From assembly GCF_003459505.1 (NCBI RefSeq), contig NZ_QRWD01000010.1:27872-91871 (forward strand): a DNA stretch of 64,000 nucleotides, read 5' to 3'. Origin of the DNA: Collinsella sp. AF20-14LB. Lineage in GTDB: Bacteria > Actinomycetota > Coriobacteriia > Coriobacteriales > Coriobacteriaceae. Under the pieces are notes generated by a model. The model was not told the DNA's origin and did no database searches. It worked only from the letters and a program-made list of their open reading frames with translations. Below, piece by piece: positions 8,232 to 15,508 of the stretch. A program made the translations under genes and the position numbers. The stretch's first letter is position 1; the number at the start of each line of letters is the position of its first letter.

Positions 8232-8714
8232 ATGGCTCAACCCAAGATTCTTCTTACGCGTATCGATGACCGTTTCATTTACGGGCAAGACGTTGAGCTG
8301 TGGAACGAAGCCGTGGGTTCCAACCTTGTCCTAATCGTCAACGATGAGATCGCGGCGGATTCGCGCCAATGGGCACCAATGAGGGTGGCGGTGCCAGAAG
8401 GCGTTTGGACGCGGTTTTTCTCGGTGCAAAGGACTATCGACATCATTCATACCGCAACGCCGCGTCAATGGATCTTGATCATAGTGGCCTCACCCGCCGA
8501 TGCGCTCGCGCTGGTTAAGGGTGGTGTGCCAATAACCAAGATCAGCATTGGCCATATGCAGGCAGGGGAGGGCAAGCGCTCTGCAACGCCTACCATTGCC
8601 GTAGACGATACGGACATCGCCGCCTTCAAAGAGTTGCAAAAGCTCGGCATAGAGCTAGAAATCCGCTATCTCCCCAGTTCCGCCCCCGACCCCATTGGCA
8701 ATCTGTTCAACTGA
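8232..8714 (+). CDS. Orphan mannose/sorbose-class PTS EIIB-like protein lacking the active histidine
   Basis: 160 residues with the fold of EIIB from the mannose-fructose-sorbose PTS class. The N-terminal signature normally reads RIDDRxIHGQV, with the histidine carrying phosphate. Here it reads RIDDRFIYGQDVELW, so His is replaced by Tyr and the following Val by Asp. The rest is well kept (NDEIAADSRQW, KGGVPITKISIGHMQAGEGK). No EIIA, EIIC or EIID gene is adjacent; tRNA-Thr is on one side and galM on the other. It cannot phosphorylate sugar the usual way, so a regulatory or decaying role is likely (inference). The ATG at 8232 matches family starts; 8205 is an alternative. Confidence 0.82.
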   Translation: MAQPKILLTRIDDRFIYGQDVELWNEAVGSNLVLIVNDEIAADSRQWAPMRVAVPEGVWTRFFSVQRTIDIIHTATPRQWILIIVASPADALALVKGGVPITKISIGHMQAGEGKRSATPTIAVDDTDIAAFKELQKLGIELEIRYLPSSAPDPIGNLFN

Positions 8715-8744
8715 TCCCTTGGGGACGGAGGAAAACGGATCATT
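8712..8744 (+). repeat. Dispersed palindromic repeat at a stop codon (copy 1)
   Basis: The sequence TGATCCC TTGGGGACGG AGGAAAAC GGATCATT begins with the TGA stop of the preceding gene. TGATCC and GGATCA form its ends. An almost identical copy in the opposite direction lies at 35400-35434 over the galT stop, and a diverged copy is at 30265-30297. Confidence 0.7.
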
Positions 8745-8779
8745 TTGCCCTTGCGAGGGACGCGCGCGATGCCGCCTGT

Positions 8780-8931
8780 CAAAAACTATGCCCATTTACT
8801 ACGTTTGATTGGCTATCGTCGAGCATGTCGAATTTGAGATAAACAAAACCGCAGGTATACTGCTCACAAATGTAACAAAAACCGGTGCATGGTCGAGCAT
8901 CCCGGGCTAAACGTAGTAAATGGGCATAGTT
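8780..8931. repeat. Long inverted-repeat element A with GCAGGT core
   Basis: Perfect 25-bp arms (8780-8804 and 8907-8931; ends AAAACTATGCCC and GGGCATAGTTTT) enclose about 100 bases. The enclosed part holds AAAACCGCAGGT at 8843-8854 and a direct repeat TCGAGCAT. Element B at 30333-30486 has the same outer sequence with paired changes in the arms. The gene-free stretch 8745-9040 holds nothing else except the galM terminator. Confidence 0.75.
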
Positions 8932-8976
8932 TTGATATGTCACTCATACAGTCACAGAAAAAACGAGCCTAAAAGA

Positions 8977-9011
8977 TGAAAAAGCGCCCGCTGGCGGTGG
9001 TGCCGGCGGGC
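8977..9011 (-). terminator. Terminator of galM
   Basis: On the minus strand GCGCCCGCCGG pairs with CCAGCGGGCGC and is followed by TTTTTC. It lies 30 bases beyond the galM stop. Confidence 0.8.
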
Positions 9012-9040
9012 GCTGCTGTGCGATATGTCGCGTTGCGGGC

Positions 9041-10093
9041 TTAGTGCCTCATAAAGTGGTATTCGATCACATTGCTGTAGGGATGGCCCGGGCCCACAAT
9101 GCCCTGCGGGAACAGAGGCTGGTGCGGCGTGTCGGGGTACATCTCGGCCTCGAGGGCAAAGCCGGCGCCCCAACCATAGTTGGCGTCGTCCTTGGCGTGC
9201 TCGTCGCCCAGCCAGTTGCCGGTGTAGAGCTGCACGCCCGGGGCAGTGGTGTAGTAGTCCATCTCACGACCGGTCCACATCTCCTCGACGTGCATCGCGC
9301 GGCGCAGGTTGCGGCCGTACTGATAGCCATCGATGCACAGGCAGTGATCGTAGCCACGGGCCTGCTTAATCTGTGGATCGTCGGCCTCCATGCCAGGCGC
9401 GACGGGGCGCAGCTCACGGAAGTCAAACGGCGTGCCCTCGACCGGAGCAATCTCGCCGGTGGGAATGTTCTGGTCATCAATGGGCAGGTAGTGGGCGGCG
9501 TTGGCGACAAAGAAATGTTCGCAGTCCATGCCGGCGTTATGGCCGGCAAGGTTAAAGTACGTGTGGTTGGTCATGGACACGTAGGTGGCGCGGTCGCTCT
9601 CGCAGCCATAATCGATGCGGAAGACGCCGGTGCGCGTAACGGTAAACACGGCCGTAAAGGTTCGGTTGCCGGGCAGGCCCAGCTCGCCGTCCTTAAGCGA
9701 GGTGGTCATGCGCACGGCGTTATGGACCTCGTCGAGCTCAACATCCCACACACGTTTGTGCAGGCCGTGCTTAAGGTCGCTGTGCAGGTTGTTGGCGCCC
9801 TCGTTGGCGGGCATATGCCAGTCCGTGCCGTCGATGGCGATCGTGGCGCCAGCGGTGCGGTTTGCCACAGGGCCGATGGTCGCGCCAAAGCAGGCGGGGT
9901 TGTCAAAGTAATCCTCGAGCTTATCGAAGCCCAGCACCACATCGCGCACGTTGCCGGGAATGTCGGGCACATCGATACCAAGCACCGTGGCGCCATAGTC
10001 CATAATGCGAACGCAGATCTCGGGCCCGTCGAGGGTGTAACGATGAACGGGGGTACCGCACGGCGCGGTGCCGAAAAGCTCGGAAGTGATCAT
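9041..10093 (-). CDS. galM: Aldose 1-epimerase (galactose mutarotase)
   Basis: Classical GalM of 350 residues, interconverting alpha and beta anomers of galactose or glucose in the cytoplasm. Catalytic histidines lie in NNLHSDLKHG (about 85-95) and TNHTYFNLAGH (about 160-170). The catalytic Glu is in GFALEAEMYPD near the C-terminus, followed by PQGIVGPGHPYSN. The start at 10093 follows AGGA at 7 bases and removes an upstream extension of 20 residues without family support. It is divergent from the DeoR regulator at 10300, which may control it. Confidence 0.92.
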   Translation of the reverse strand: MITSELFGTAPCGTPVHRYTLDGPEICVRIMDYGATVLGIDVPDIPGNVRDVVLGFDKLEDYFDNPACFGATIGPVANRTAGATIAIDGTDWHMPANEGANNLHSDLKHGLHKRVWDVELDEVHNAVRMTTSLKDGELGLPGNRTFTAVFTVTRTGVFRIDYGCESDRATYVSMTNHTYFNLAGHNAGMDCEHFFVANAAHYLPIDDQNIPTGEIAPVEGTPFDFRELRPVAPGMEADDPQIKQARGYDHCLCIDGYQYGRNLRRAMHVEEMWTGREMDYYTTAPGVQLYTGNWLGDEHAKDDANYGWGAGFALEAEMYPDTPHQPLFPQGIVGPGHPYSNVIEYHFMRH

Positions 10094-10299
10094 TTGGTTC
10101 CTAACATCGAGGTATTTCCGACAAACTGTAGCGCGAACAGGCGAGATTATCACTACACCCCACTAAAGCTGGGGGTATTTTTCTCAAAAAAGTGATGATT
10201 GGAGCTGTGCGGGCGTTCATTTTTGACGCGTACGAGTCTGATACAATTTGTTCGTTACTGTTTGAATGATATGCGCGCAAAGAACGGCGAGGATTCATC

Positions 10300-11064
10300 G
10301 TGATTAAGGCAGAGCGACAGGATAAGGTTCGTCAGCTGCTCGAGGAGCAGGGTACGGTCTCGGTCAAAGAGATTTCGGATGCGTTGGGCGTTTCGGACAT
10401 GACGATTCGCCGCGACCTCGAAGAACTTGCGAGCCTAGGCGAGATCGAGCGCGTGCACGGCGGAGCCCGCAGTGCACAGGGCCGTCCCCACGCTATGCTG
10501 CGCCATGAGTATTCGCACAGCGAAAAGCGCACTAAGCATGCCGAGGAAAAGCTGCAGATCGCGCGCCGCGCTGTGGAGCTTATCGAGGAAGGCTCGACCA
10601 TCTTCTTGGGTACGGGCACCACGGTTGAGCAGATGGCCTCGATGCTGCCGGCGTTTCGCCTGCGCATTGTGACTAATTCGCTTTCGGTGTTTAACTTGCT
10701 CGAGGCGCGCGAAGACTGCGACCTGTGCCTCGTGGGCGGCATGTATCGCCGCCGCACCGCCGCCTTTGTGGGGCCCATGGCCGAGGATACCCTGCGCGCG
10801 CTGGGAATCGACGCAGCCTATATCGGCGCCAACGGCATTTTGAACGGCGATGTGTCCACGTCTAACATGGAAGAGGGCCGCATCCAGCAGCTCGCCTTTA
10901 GCAAGGCCGACTCGCGCTATCTGATCGCCGACTCCAGCAAGATCGGCAAGCGCGACTTCTACACCTTCTGCCGCCTGGACAATTTGGACGCTGTGGTGTG
11001 TGAGCCGGGTATCGCCGCCGAGGACCGCACTGCCATCGAGGAGCACACGCAAGTCATTTGCTAG
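10300..11064 (+). CDS. DeoR/GlpR-family sugar-responsive repressor
   Basis: 254 residues. The N-terminal HTH (residues 1-57) contains VKEISDALGVSDMTIRRDLEEL and is followed by the family hallmark RVHGGA. The C-terminal DeoR sensor domain has IFLGTGTTVEQMA (about 103) and YLIADSSKIGKRDF (about 207), which senses a sugar phosphate. GTG start with GAGGA at 7 bases. It diverges from galM. The last 50 or so codons recur as a decayed fragment at 22709-22865. Confidence 0.9.
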   Translation: MIKAERQDKVRQLLEEQGTVSVKEISDALGVSDMTIRRDLEELASLGEIERVHGGARSAQGRPHAMLRHEYSHSEKRTKHAEEKLQIARRAVELIEEGSTIFLGTGTTVEQMASMLPAFRLRIVTNSLSVFNLLEAREDCDLCLVGGMYRRRTAAFVGPMAEDTLRALGIDAAYIGANGILNGDVSTSNMEEGRIQQLAFSKADSRYLIADSSKIGKRDFYTFCRLDNLDAVVCEPGIAAEDRTAIEEHTQVIC

Positions 11065-11078
11065 CGAGTGCCGCCGTG

Positions 11079-11384
11079 CTAGACCAGGCGGGCGTAGTCC
11101 TGTGACTGGTGAAAGACGTGGGCGATATAGATTGTTTCGCGCTCAAACTTGTAAAGACAGGTGTAGTTGTTGACGGGAAACGATCGGTAATTACGTGCCG
11201 CCAGCTCTTGCATGTGTGAGAGAGGTCGTAGGAGCGGCTGCTCGCGAAGCAAATCAAGTTGATATTCAAACTCAGTGACAAAATTGCCCGCTGCGCGCGG
11301 ATTCTTGAGGATTTGGGCAAGGTATCCGACGATACTCTCGTACTCATATCGCGCGCTTTTGAGTATTACGACGTTATAGGCCAT
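11079..11384 (-). CDS. ParE/RelE-type toxin of a type II toxin-antitoxin pair
   Basis: 101 residues of the ParE/RelE fold. AYNVVILKSARYEYESIVGYL forms the first strand and helix, with downstream features of the family: LLREQPLLRPL, RNYRSFPVNNYTCLYKF and IYIAHVFHQSQDY. ParE-type proteins poison gyrase and RelE-type proteins cut mRNA on the ribosome; the sequence does not decide which. The chosen start at 11384 overlaps the antitoxin stop by 11 bases, which is typical of such operons. Antitoxin is first, toxin second. Confidence 0.85.
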   Translation of the reverse strand: MAYNVVILKSARYEYESIVGYLAQILKNPRAAGNFVTEFEYQLDLLREQPLLRPLSHMQELAARNYRSFPVNNYTCLYKFERETIYIAHVFHQSQDYARLV

Positions 11385-11640
11385 ATTTGTCTCGTATCGA
11401 GGTCGCGAAGGTGTCATAGTCGCTATAGTCGCCTTGCGATATCTCGTTTTCTGCCAGCATTATACGAGACAGCAGCTTGGCTTTGGCGATTTCGTCTTGC
11501 ATGAGGCGATATTGGTCGCTGCTGATGCAGTGCATGGCCTCGTAGCCGTTCTTGGTTACGGTGACGTCGTGCTCGGACTCAACAAGCGCGGTGAATGTGG
11601 CAGTGTCCTTCATGTCTCGGACGGGCACACAGATGGGCAT
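11374..11640 (-). CDS. Phd/YefM- or RelB-like antitoxin
   Basis: 88 residues. The N-terminal half (PVRDMKDTATFTALVES, then DVTVTKNGYEAM) has the Phd/YefM DNA-binding pattern in which a strand ending in TKNGYE follows the helix. The C-terminal acidic region would wrap the toxin. The ATG at 11640 has a strong AAGGAG site 6 bases upstream; an earlier in-frame start lacks one. It overlaps the toxin gene and probably represses its own promoter, as usual for such antitoxins. Confidence 0.85.
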   Translation of the reverse strand: MPICVPVRDMKDTATFTALVESEHDVTVTKNGYEAMHCISSDQYRLMQDEIAKAKLLSRIMLAENEISQGDYSDYDTFATSIRDKYGL

Positions 11641-11704
11641 AGGTATCTCCTTCGCATTGGGACATAATTGTACCACGTCATAAAAAATTGTCGGCGCCGC
11701 TGAA

Positions 11705-11765
11705 TTGTCTCAATCTGTAACAGGTAGGACCGAAAAGTTCGGTTAGATGTTACGGATTGAGACAA
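11705..11765. repeat. GTAACA/TGTTAC hairpin repeat (copy 1)
   Basis: Arms of 17 bp at 11706-11722 and 11748-11764 (TGTCTCAATCTGTAACA with TGTTACGGATTGAGACA, one G-T pair) enclose GGTAGGACCGAAAAGTTCGG. It lies 65 bases upstream of the antitoxin gene. Three relatives are in tandem at 24597-24820. Confidence 0.8.
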
Positions 11766-11791
11766 ACGTGCGGCGCGGGCCGCTCAAAAGC

Positions 11792-11848
11792 AAAAAAGGC
11801 AGATACGACCAAGGATGCGGGGCATCTACCGGGAAGGTCGTATCCGCC
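11792..11848 (-). terminator. Minus-strand terminator in a gene-free stretch
   Basis: GGCAGATACGACC (11798-11810) pairs with GGTCGTATCCGCC (11836-11848), with an inner GATGC/GCATC stem. On the minus strand it is followed by TTTTTT. No coding gene ends directly above it. The gene-free stretch 11641-12181 holds this, the hairpin repeat at 11705 and the terminator at 12122. A small minus-strand RNA between 11850 and 12120 is possible. Confidence 0.65.
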
Positions 11849-12121
11849 ACACGGAAAGAGGCGCATGGACGCAGCGCCCATGCAATCGGGATTGGTAAGG
11901 TGCTCAATCGCGCGCGATAGTCGCGGCGGCCGGTGGAGCAGGCTTGCAAGCAGGGGCAAGTGACACGCTCAACACGATTCTAAAAACAAAAAGGCCAGGA
12001 TGCAGTTCATCCGGTGGTGTGTTCATCGCCTTCGTTGCCAGATTGCTCTGCACGCTGGCGCGTTGCGACGAGTTATGAGCCCATATCATGCTGAGAAGGC
12101 AAAGCCCAAGAACAAAAGTAT

Positions 12122-12148
12122 CCCCGTCGGACCTAAGTTCCGACGGGG
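12122..12148 (-). terminator. Terminator-like hairpin after the dehydrogenase gene
   Basis: CCCCGTCGGA (12122-12131) pairs perfectly with TCCGACGGGG (12139-12148). On the minus strand it is followed by a weak T-rich tract (ATACTTTTGTTCTT). It lies 34 bases past the stop of the dehydrogenase. Confidence 0.65.
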
Positions 12149-12181
12149 GCTACGGTGCGCTATCGCGCTGAATGGGTGTGA

Positions 12182-13171
12182 TTACAATTGAGTGGCACAG
12201 GTACCCTCAACCATAGCGGGAACAGCGGCAACGCCCTGCTCGACCATGCAGTTTACATCGATATCGGTGTAGAACGCGATGTGGTTGGTGAGCAGCACGT
12301 TGGGGAACTGGCGTAGGTAAGCCATCTTGCGGTTGGCAAGAATGTCGTGCATACGGTTCTCATGGTAGATGCCCACTTCGTCCTCGAAGACGTCCATAGC
12401 AAGCGCACCGATCTTTTCGGACTCAATCGCCTCGATGACGGCATCGGTGTCGATGAGCTCACCGCGCGAGACGTTGACGATGGTCACATCTTCGCGCATC
12501 TTGGCGATGGCATCGGCATTGATGATGCCGCGGGTGGAGTCCATGAGGGGCACGTGCAGGGTGATGACGTCGGAGTTGGCAACGAGCGTATCCATGTCAA
12601 CGTACTCGAGGCTGTCGCGGTTTGCCAGCTCGGCATTGGGGTAGGGATCGTAGGCCAAGATCTTGCAGCCAAAGCCGGAGAGGTTGTCGATGACGGTGCG
12701 ACCAATGCGGCCGGTGCCAACCACGCCCACGGTCAGCGTGCGCAGTTCGCGGCCCAGCAGCCCGTCCAGGGAGTAGTCATTCACCTGCTGGCGCCAAATG
12801 GCGGCCTTGCAGCGGCGCAAGGCCATCAGGATGAGCATAACGGTGAACTCGGCAACGCCGTAGGGCGGATAGGCGGTGTTGCACACCTTGATGCCCAGCT
12901 CCTGGGCGCGCTTGACGTCCACGTGGTTGAAGCCGACGCAGCGGATAGCGATGTAACGAACGCCCAGCTCGTGCGCGCGCTCCACCAAAGCGGCGGACAT
13001 CACGGATTTGTTGTTGATGATGATTCCCTCGCAGCCTGCAACGGAGTCAATGTTAGCTTCGGAGAGGATTTGAGTGTCAAAGGAGATGGAGTAGCCTGCT
13101 GGAAGATTGGCGGCAGCGCGCATGTAGGCGGCGACCTCGTCGTCGCGCAATTCGAACAGTCTGATGTTCAT
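12182..13171 (-). CDS. D-isomer-specific 2-hydroxyacid dehydrogenase (D-lactate dehydrogenase-like)
   Basis: 329 residues, a normal length for the family. The NAD-binding glycine motif is VGVVGTGRIGRTV (about 148). The substrate Arg lies in IVNVSRGELIDT (about 237), the Glu in DVFEDEVGIY (about 263) and the catalytic His in LLTNHIAFYT (about 297). The pattern RCVGFNHVDV and AEFTVMLILMALRR are typical of LdhA/VanH-type enzymes that reduce pyruvate to D-lactate. It stands alone and is divergent from the regulator at 13431. Substrate specificity is not proven by sequence. Confidence 0.88.
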   Translation of the reverse strand: MNIRLFELRDDEVAAYMRAAANLPAGYSISFDTQILSEANIDSVAGCEGIIINNKSVMSAALVERAHELGVRYIAIRCVGFNHVDVKRAQELGIKVCNTAYPPYGVAEFTVMLILMALRRCKAAIWRQQVNDYSLDGLLGRELRTLTVGVVGTGRIGRTVIDNLSGFGCKILAYDPYPNAELANRDSLEYVDMDTLVANSDVITLHVPLMDSTRGIINADAIAKMREDVTIVNVSRGELIDTDAVIEAIESEKIGALAMDVFEDEVGIYHENRMHDILANRKMAYLRQFPNVLLTNHIAFYTDIDVNCMVEQGVAAVPAMVEGTCATQL

Positions 13172-13336
13172 AGCGTTCCTTTTCTATGTCGGCGTATGAT
13201 ACGTCGCGGCCGGTGCCCGTGTGGCCCGTCCGCCGCGCTCGGGGATACCGTTCCCGTGGCGCGTTCATCGTCGTTACGATAATAGGCAGGTTTTTCGTGC
13301 TGCAACATCGCATAACCAGCACTTCCACGATTGCTA

Positions 13337-13355
13337 TTTCACCTACGCGGTGAAA
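13337..13355. promoter_or_regulatory. Operator-like palindrome TTTCACC-N5-GGTGAAA upstream of the PRD regulator
   Basis: A perfect 7-bp inverted repeat with a 5-base spacer lies 76 bases before the regulator's GTG. The same palindrome with the same spacing lies upstream of the M42/PTS operon at 16864-16882. Confidence 0.7.
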
Positions 13356-13430
13356 GATTTGAATGCGCGTGAAATTGGCAGGTCCTATGACGGAAGGTAT
13401 AGTTATCTGAGACGATGATAGGAGGGTGCC

Positions 13431-13883
13431 GTGAGTTCCGATCGAAGCAGGGAAATTGTTCGTATTCTCGAAAGCGGGGCGTCCTGGACCACGGCGTCTC
13501 AGATCGCTTCGCAGGTTGGATGCTCTTCCCGTACTGTCAAAAGCGACATCACCGCGCTGAATCGCACCCATGAGGGCATGATTGTTGCCAGCTCGAAGGG
13601 CTATCGTATCGAGGATGCCACAGCAGCGGCGCAGCTGCTGTCGCAGCAGGCGAACGAGGTGCCGCAGACGGCCGAGGCGCGCAAGCGTTATATTCTGTTT
13701 GAACTGCTGATGCGCCACCGCAAGGTGCGCGCGGCTGATTTGGCGGAAAGCCTCTATATCTCGCTTGCGACGCTCGATAATGAGCTGGTTGCCATCAAAC
13801 GAGAGTTGTCCGGGTACGGCCTGGTGCTGCGTTCGCGCGCGGGCTCGCTGTATATCGAGGGCAGTGCATCGGGTGAGAAGTAG
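13431..13883 (+). CDS. PRD/PTS-domain regulator, N-terminal part (interrupted by TAG)
   Basis: 150 codons from a GTG preceded by AGGAGGG. The part encodes the DNA-binding half of an MtlR/FrvR-like activator: a first HTH (TTASQIASQVGCSSRTVKSD, about 17-37) and a second Mga/HTH-like domain (VRAADLAESLYISLATLDNE, about 98-118). It ends with SASGEK and a TAG, and the next codon in the same frame is the ATG of the following part. Family members continue without interruption, so one sense codon has probably become TAG. As it stands this half could bind DNA but has no regulatory domains. Confidence 0.8.
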   Translation: MSSDRSREIVRILESGASWTTASQIASQVGCSSRTVKSDITALNRTHEGMIVASSKGYRIEDATAAAQLLSQQANEVPQTAEARKRYILFELLMRHRKVRAADLAESLYISLATLDNELVAIKRELSGYGLVLRSRAGSLYIEGSASGEK

Positions 13884-15341
13884 ATGGTCAACCAGCTGAT
13901 CTTTGACGAGACGAAGGACTATTTCAGCCAAATCGACCTTATCAATCGCTATTTCCCCAAGCTCGACCTCGCGCAGTTGCAGGAGCGCATCGACGCATGC
14001 CTGAAGCGCCGCGGGTTCTACATCAACGGCTATGCGCTCTCGAGCCTCATCATACATATTGCCATCTTCGTGGAGCGCACAAGCAATGGGTTCGAGTCGG
14101 TACCGACGACGGTCAAGGCGGCTCAGCCCGCCGGTAACGAGGCGCGCGAGGGTCTTGACGAGGTGGCGGGTGAGGTTTGCGCGGCTATCGAGGACCTTTT
14201 CTCTGTGCTCGTGTCCGATGCCGATCGCGATGCCGTCCGCTTGATGCTGGGTGCAAACTTGATTCATGCGAATCGTTTTGAACCAAGTGACCCGGAGCAC
14301 CGGCATGCGCGCGAGCTGTTGGGTGCGATTGTGGAGCGCGTGCACGATCAATTCGGGCTTAATTTGAGCGATGGCGAGTTTGAGCTTCGTTTCTCTCTGC
14401 ATCTGGCCAATATGCTATCCCGCGTGCGCTGCGGGATGCTGTTGCGTAACCCGCAGCTCGAGGCCATCAAGAGCAGTCAACCGTTTATTTACGATGTTGC
14501 GGTGTTTGTCGCCGATGTCATCGCTGCGGAGACCGGCGTTTCTGTCAACGAAGACGAAATCGCCTACATCGCGCTCCACGTGGGGTGCTTGGTGGAGGGG
14601 CAGCGCGCCAATGCCGATAAACTGCATGCGCTGGTGGTGTGCACACGTCACAACGCCTACGAGACTCATATCGACAGTTTCCTCGATGCCCTTGATGCTT
14701 GTGTGGTGGTTGAGGGTATCGTGCCTGCCATCGACGCGGCGGGTGACATCTCGCGCGTTGACCTCGTGATTTCAACCGTGCCGCTGTCGGGGTATTGCCC
14801 GGTACCGGTGGTTAATGTCTCTCCGTTCTTTAGCAAGCAAGATATTTCGCTGATGCGTGAGCGTGTCGAAGCGCTGCTTAAGGCGCGCCTGCGGACAAAC
14901 CTTGAGTGCAGCATGCGCACCTTCTTCACCGAGGATTTCTTTGCGATCGAGCCCGAGGTTGACGATTGGCGCGATGCGATTTGCAAGATGAGTGCGCCGC
15001 TGATCGAGGGTGGCTACGCGTTTGAGAATTTTACTGAGCGCCTACTGGAGCGTGAGGACATCAGCTCCAGTGCATACTGTGACATCGCGATGCCACACCC
15101 GCTCGATATGGACGCCAAGCGCACTGCCATCTCGGTCGCTCTGTTCCCGCGCGGCCTTGCGTGGAACAACGCGACGGTGCATGCGGTGATCATGCTGTCG
15201 ATTACCCGTGATGACCGGGCGTTTTTTGGCGAGCTGTTCAATTACATCTCGGGTGTGCTACTCAAGCCCGGTGCTGTGCGCGCCATCTCCCATGCAAAAA
15301 GCTACCAGGAGTTCTTGGACGCCCTGTTGCGTTGTGCGTAG
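13884..15341 (+). CDS. PRD/PTS-domain regulator, C-terminal part (PRD-PRD-EIIB-EIIA)
   Basis: 485 residues in exactly the same frame as the preceding part, separated by one TAG codon. It carries two PRD domains (conserved histidines in SSLIIHIAIFVER, about 50, and IAYIALHVGC, about 228), an EIIB-like domain (LHALVVCTRHNA, about 247) and an EIIA-like domain with the phosphorylatable His in CDIAMPHPLDM (about 402). These receive phosphate from HPr and EII proteins and set activator activity. The ATG after the TAG has no good ribosome site of its own, only GGTGAGAAG directly upstream. Together the two parts make a regulator of about 636 residues, the usual length. Its likely target is the PTS operon at 16977. 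Confidence 0.8.
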   Translation: MVNQLIFDETKDYFSQIDLINRYFPKLDLAQLQERIDACLKRRGFYINGYALSSLIIHIAIFVERTSNGFESVPTTVKAAQPAGNEAREGLDEVAGEVCAAIEDLFSVLVSDADRDAVRLMLGANLIHANRFEPSDPEHRHARELLGAIVERVHDQFGLNLSDGEFELRFSLHLANMLSRVRCGMLLRNPQLEAIKSSQPFIYDVAVFVADVIAAETGVSVNEDEIAYIALHVGCLVEGQRANADKLHALVVCTRHNAYETHIDSFLDALDACVVVEGIVPAIDAAGDISRVDLVISTVPLSGYCPVPVVNVSPFFSKQDISLMRERVEALLKARLRTNLECSMRTFFTEDFFAIEPEVDDWRDAICKMSAPLIEGGYAFENFTERLLEREDISSSAYCDIAMPHPLDMDAKRTAISVALFPRGLAWNNATVHAVIMLSITRDDRAFFGELFNYISGVLLKPGAVRAISHAKSYQEFLDALLRCA

Positions 15342-15435
15342 GGTTTGCGTACAAGCGGGGGTGGCTACGTCAAAAAGGCCCTCCGTCGGGTGGTCGCCTT
15401 CTCGCTTGTCGCTTCGCGACATTTCAACTCATAAA

Positions 15436-15475
15436 TAACAGCGCCCGCTCGAGCACATACTCGGGCGGGCGTTGC
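15436..15475 (-). terminator. Terminator-like hairpin after malY
   Basis: CGCCCGCTCGAG (15442-15453) pairs with CTCGGGCGGGCG (15460-15471) apart from one mismatch. On the minus strand it is followed by CTGTTATTTATG. It lies between the convergent regulator and malY genes. Confidence 0.6.
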
Positions 15476-15508
15476 ATGAAAGGAGGGCCTTTGATACGCG
15501 GGCGAGGT

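Noticed and set aside
7806-8288. 160-residue minus-strand frame around the tRNA gene
   Set aside because: It runs through tRNA-Thr and its terminator, so it cannot be a real coding region.
11743-12089. Several short frames in the stretch after the antitoxin gene
   Set aside because: None has a ribosome site or family match, and they overlap a strong terminator hairpin.
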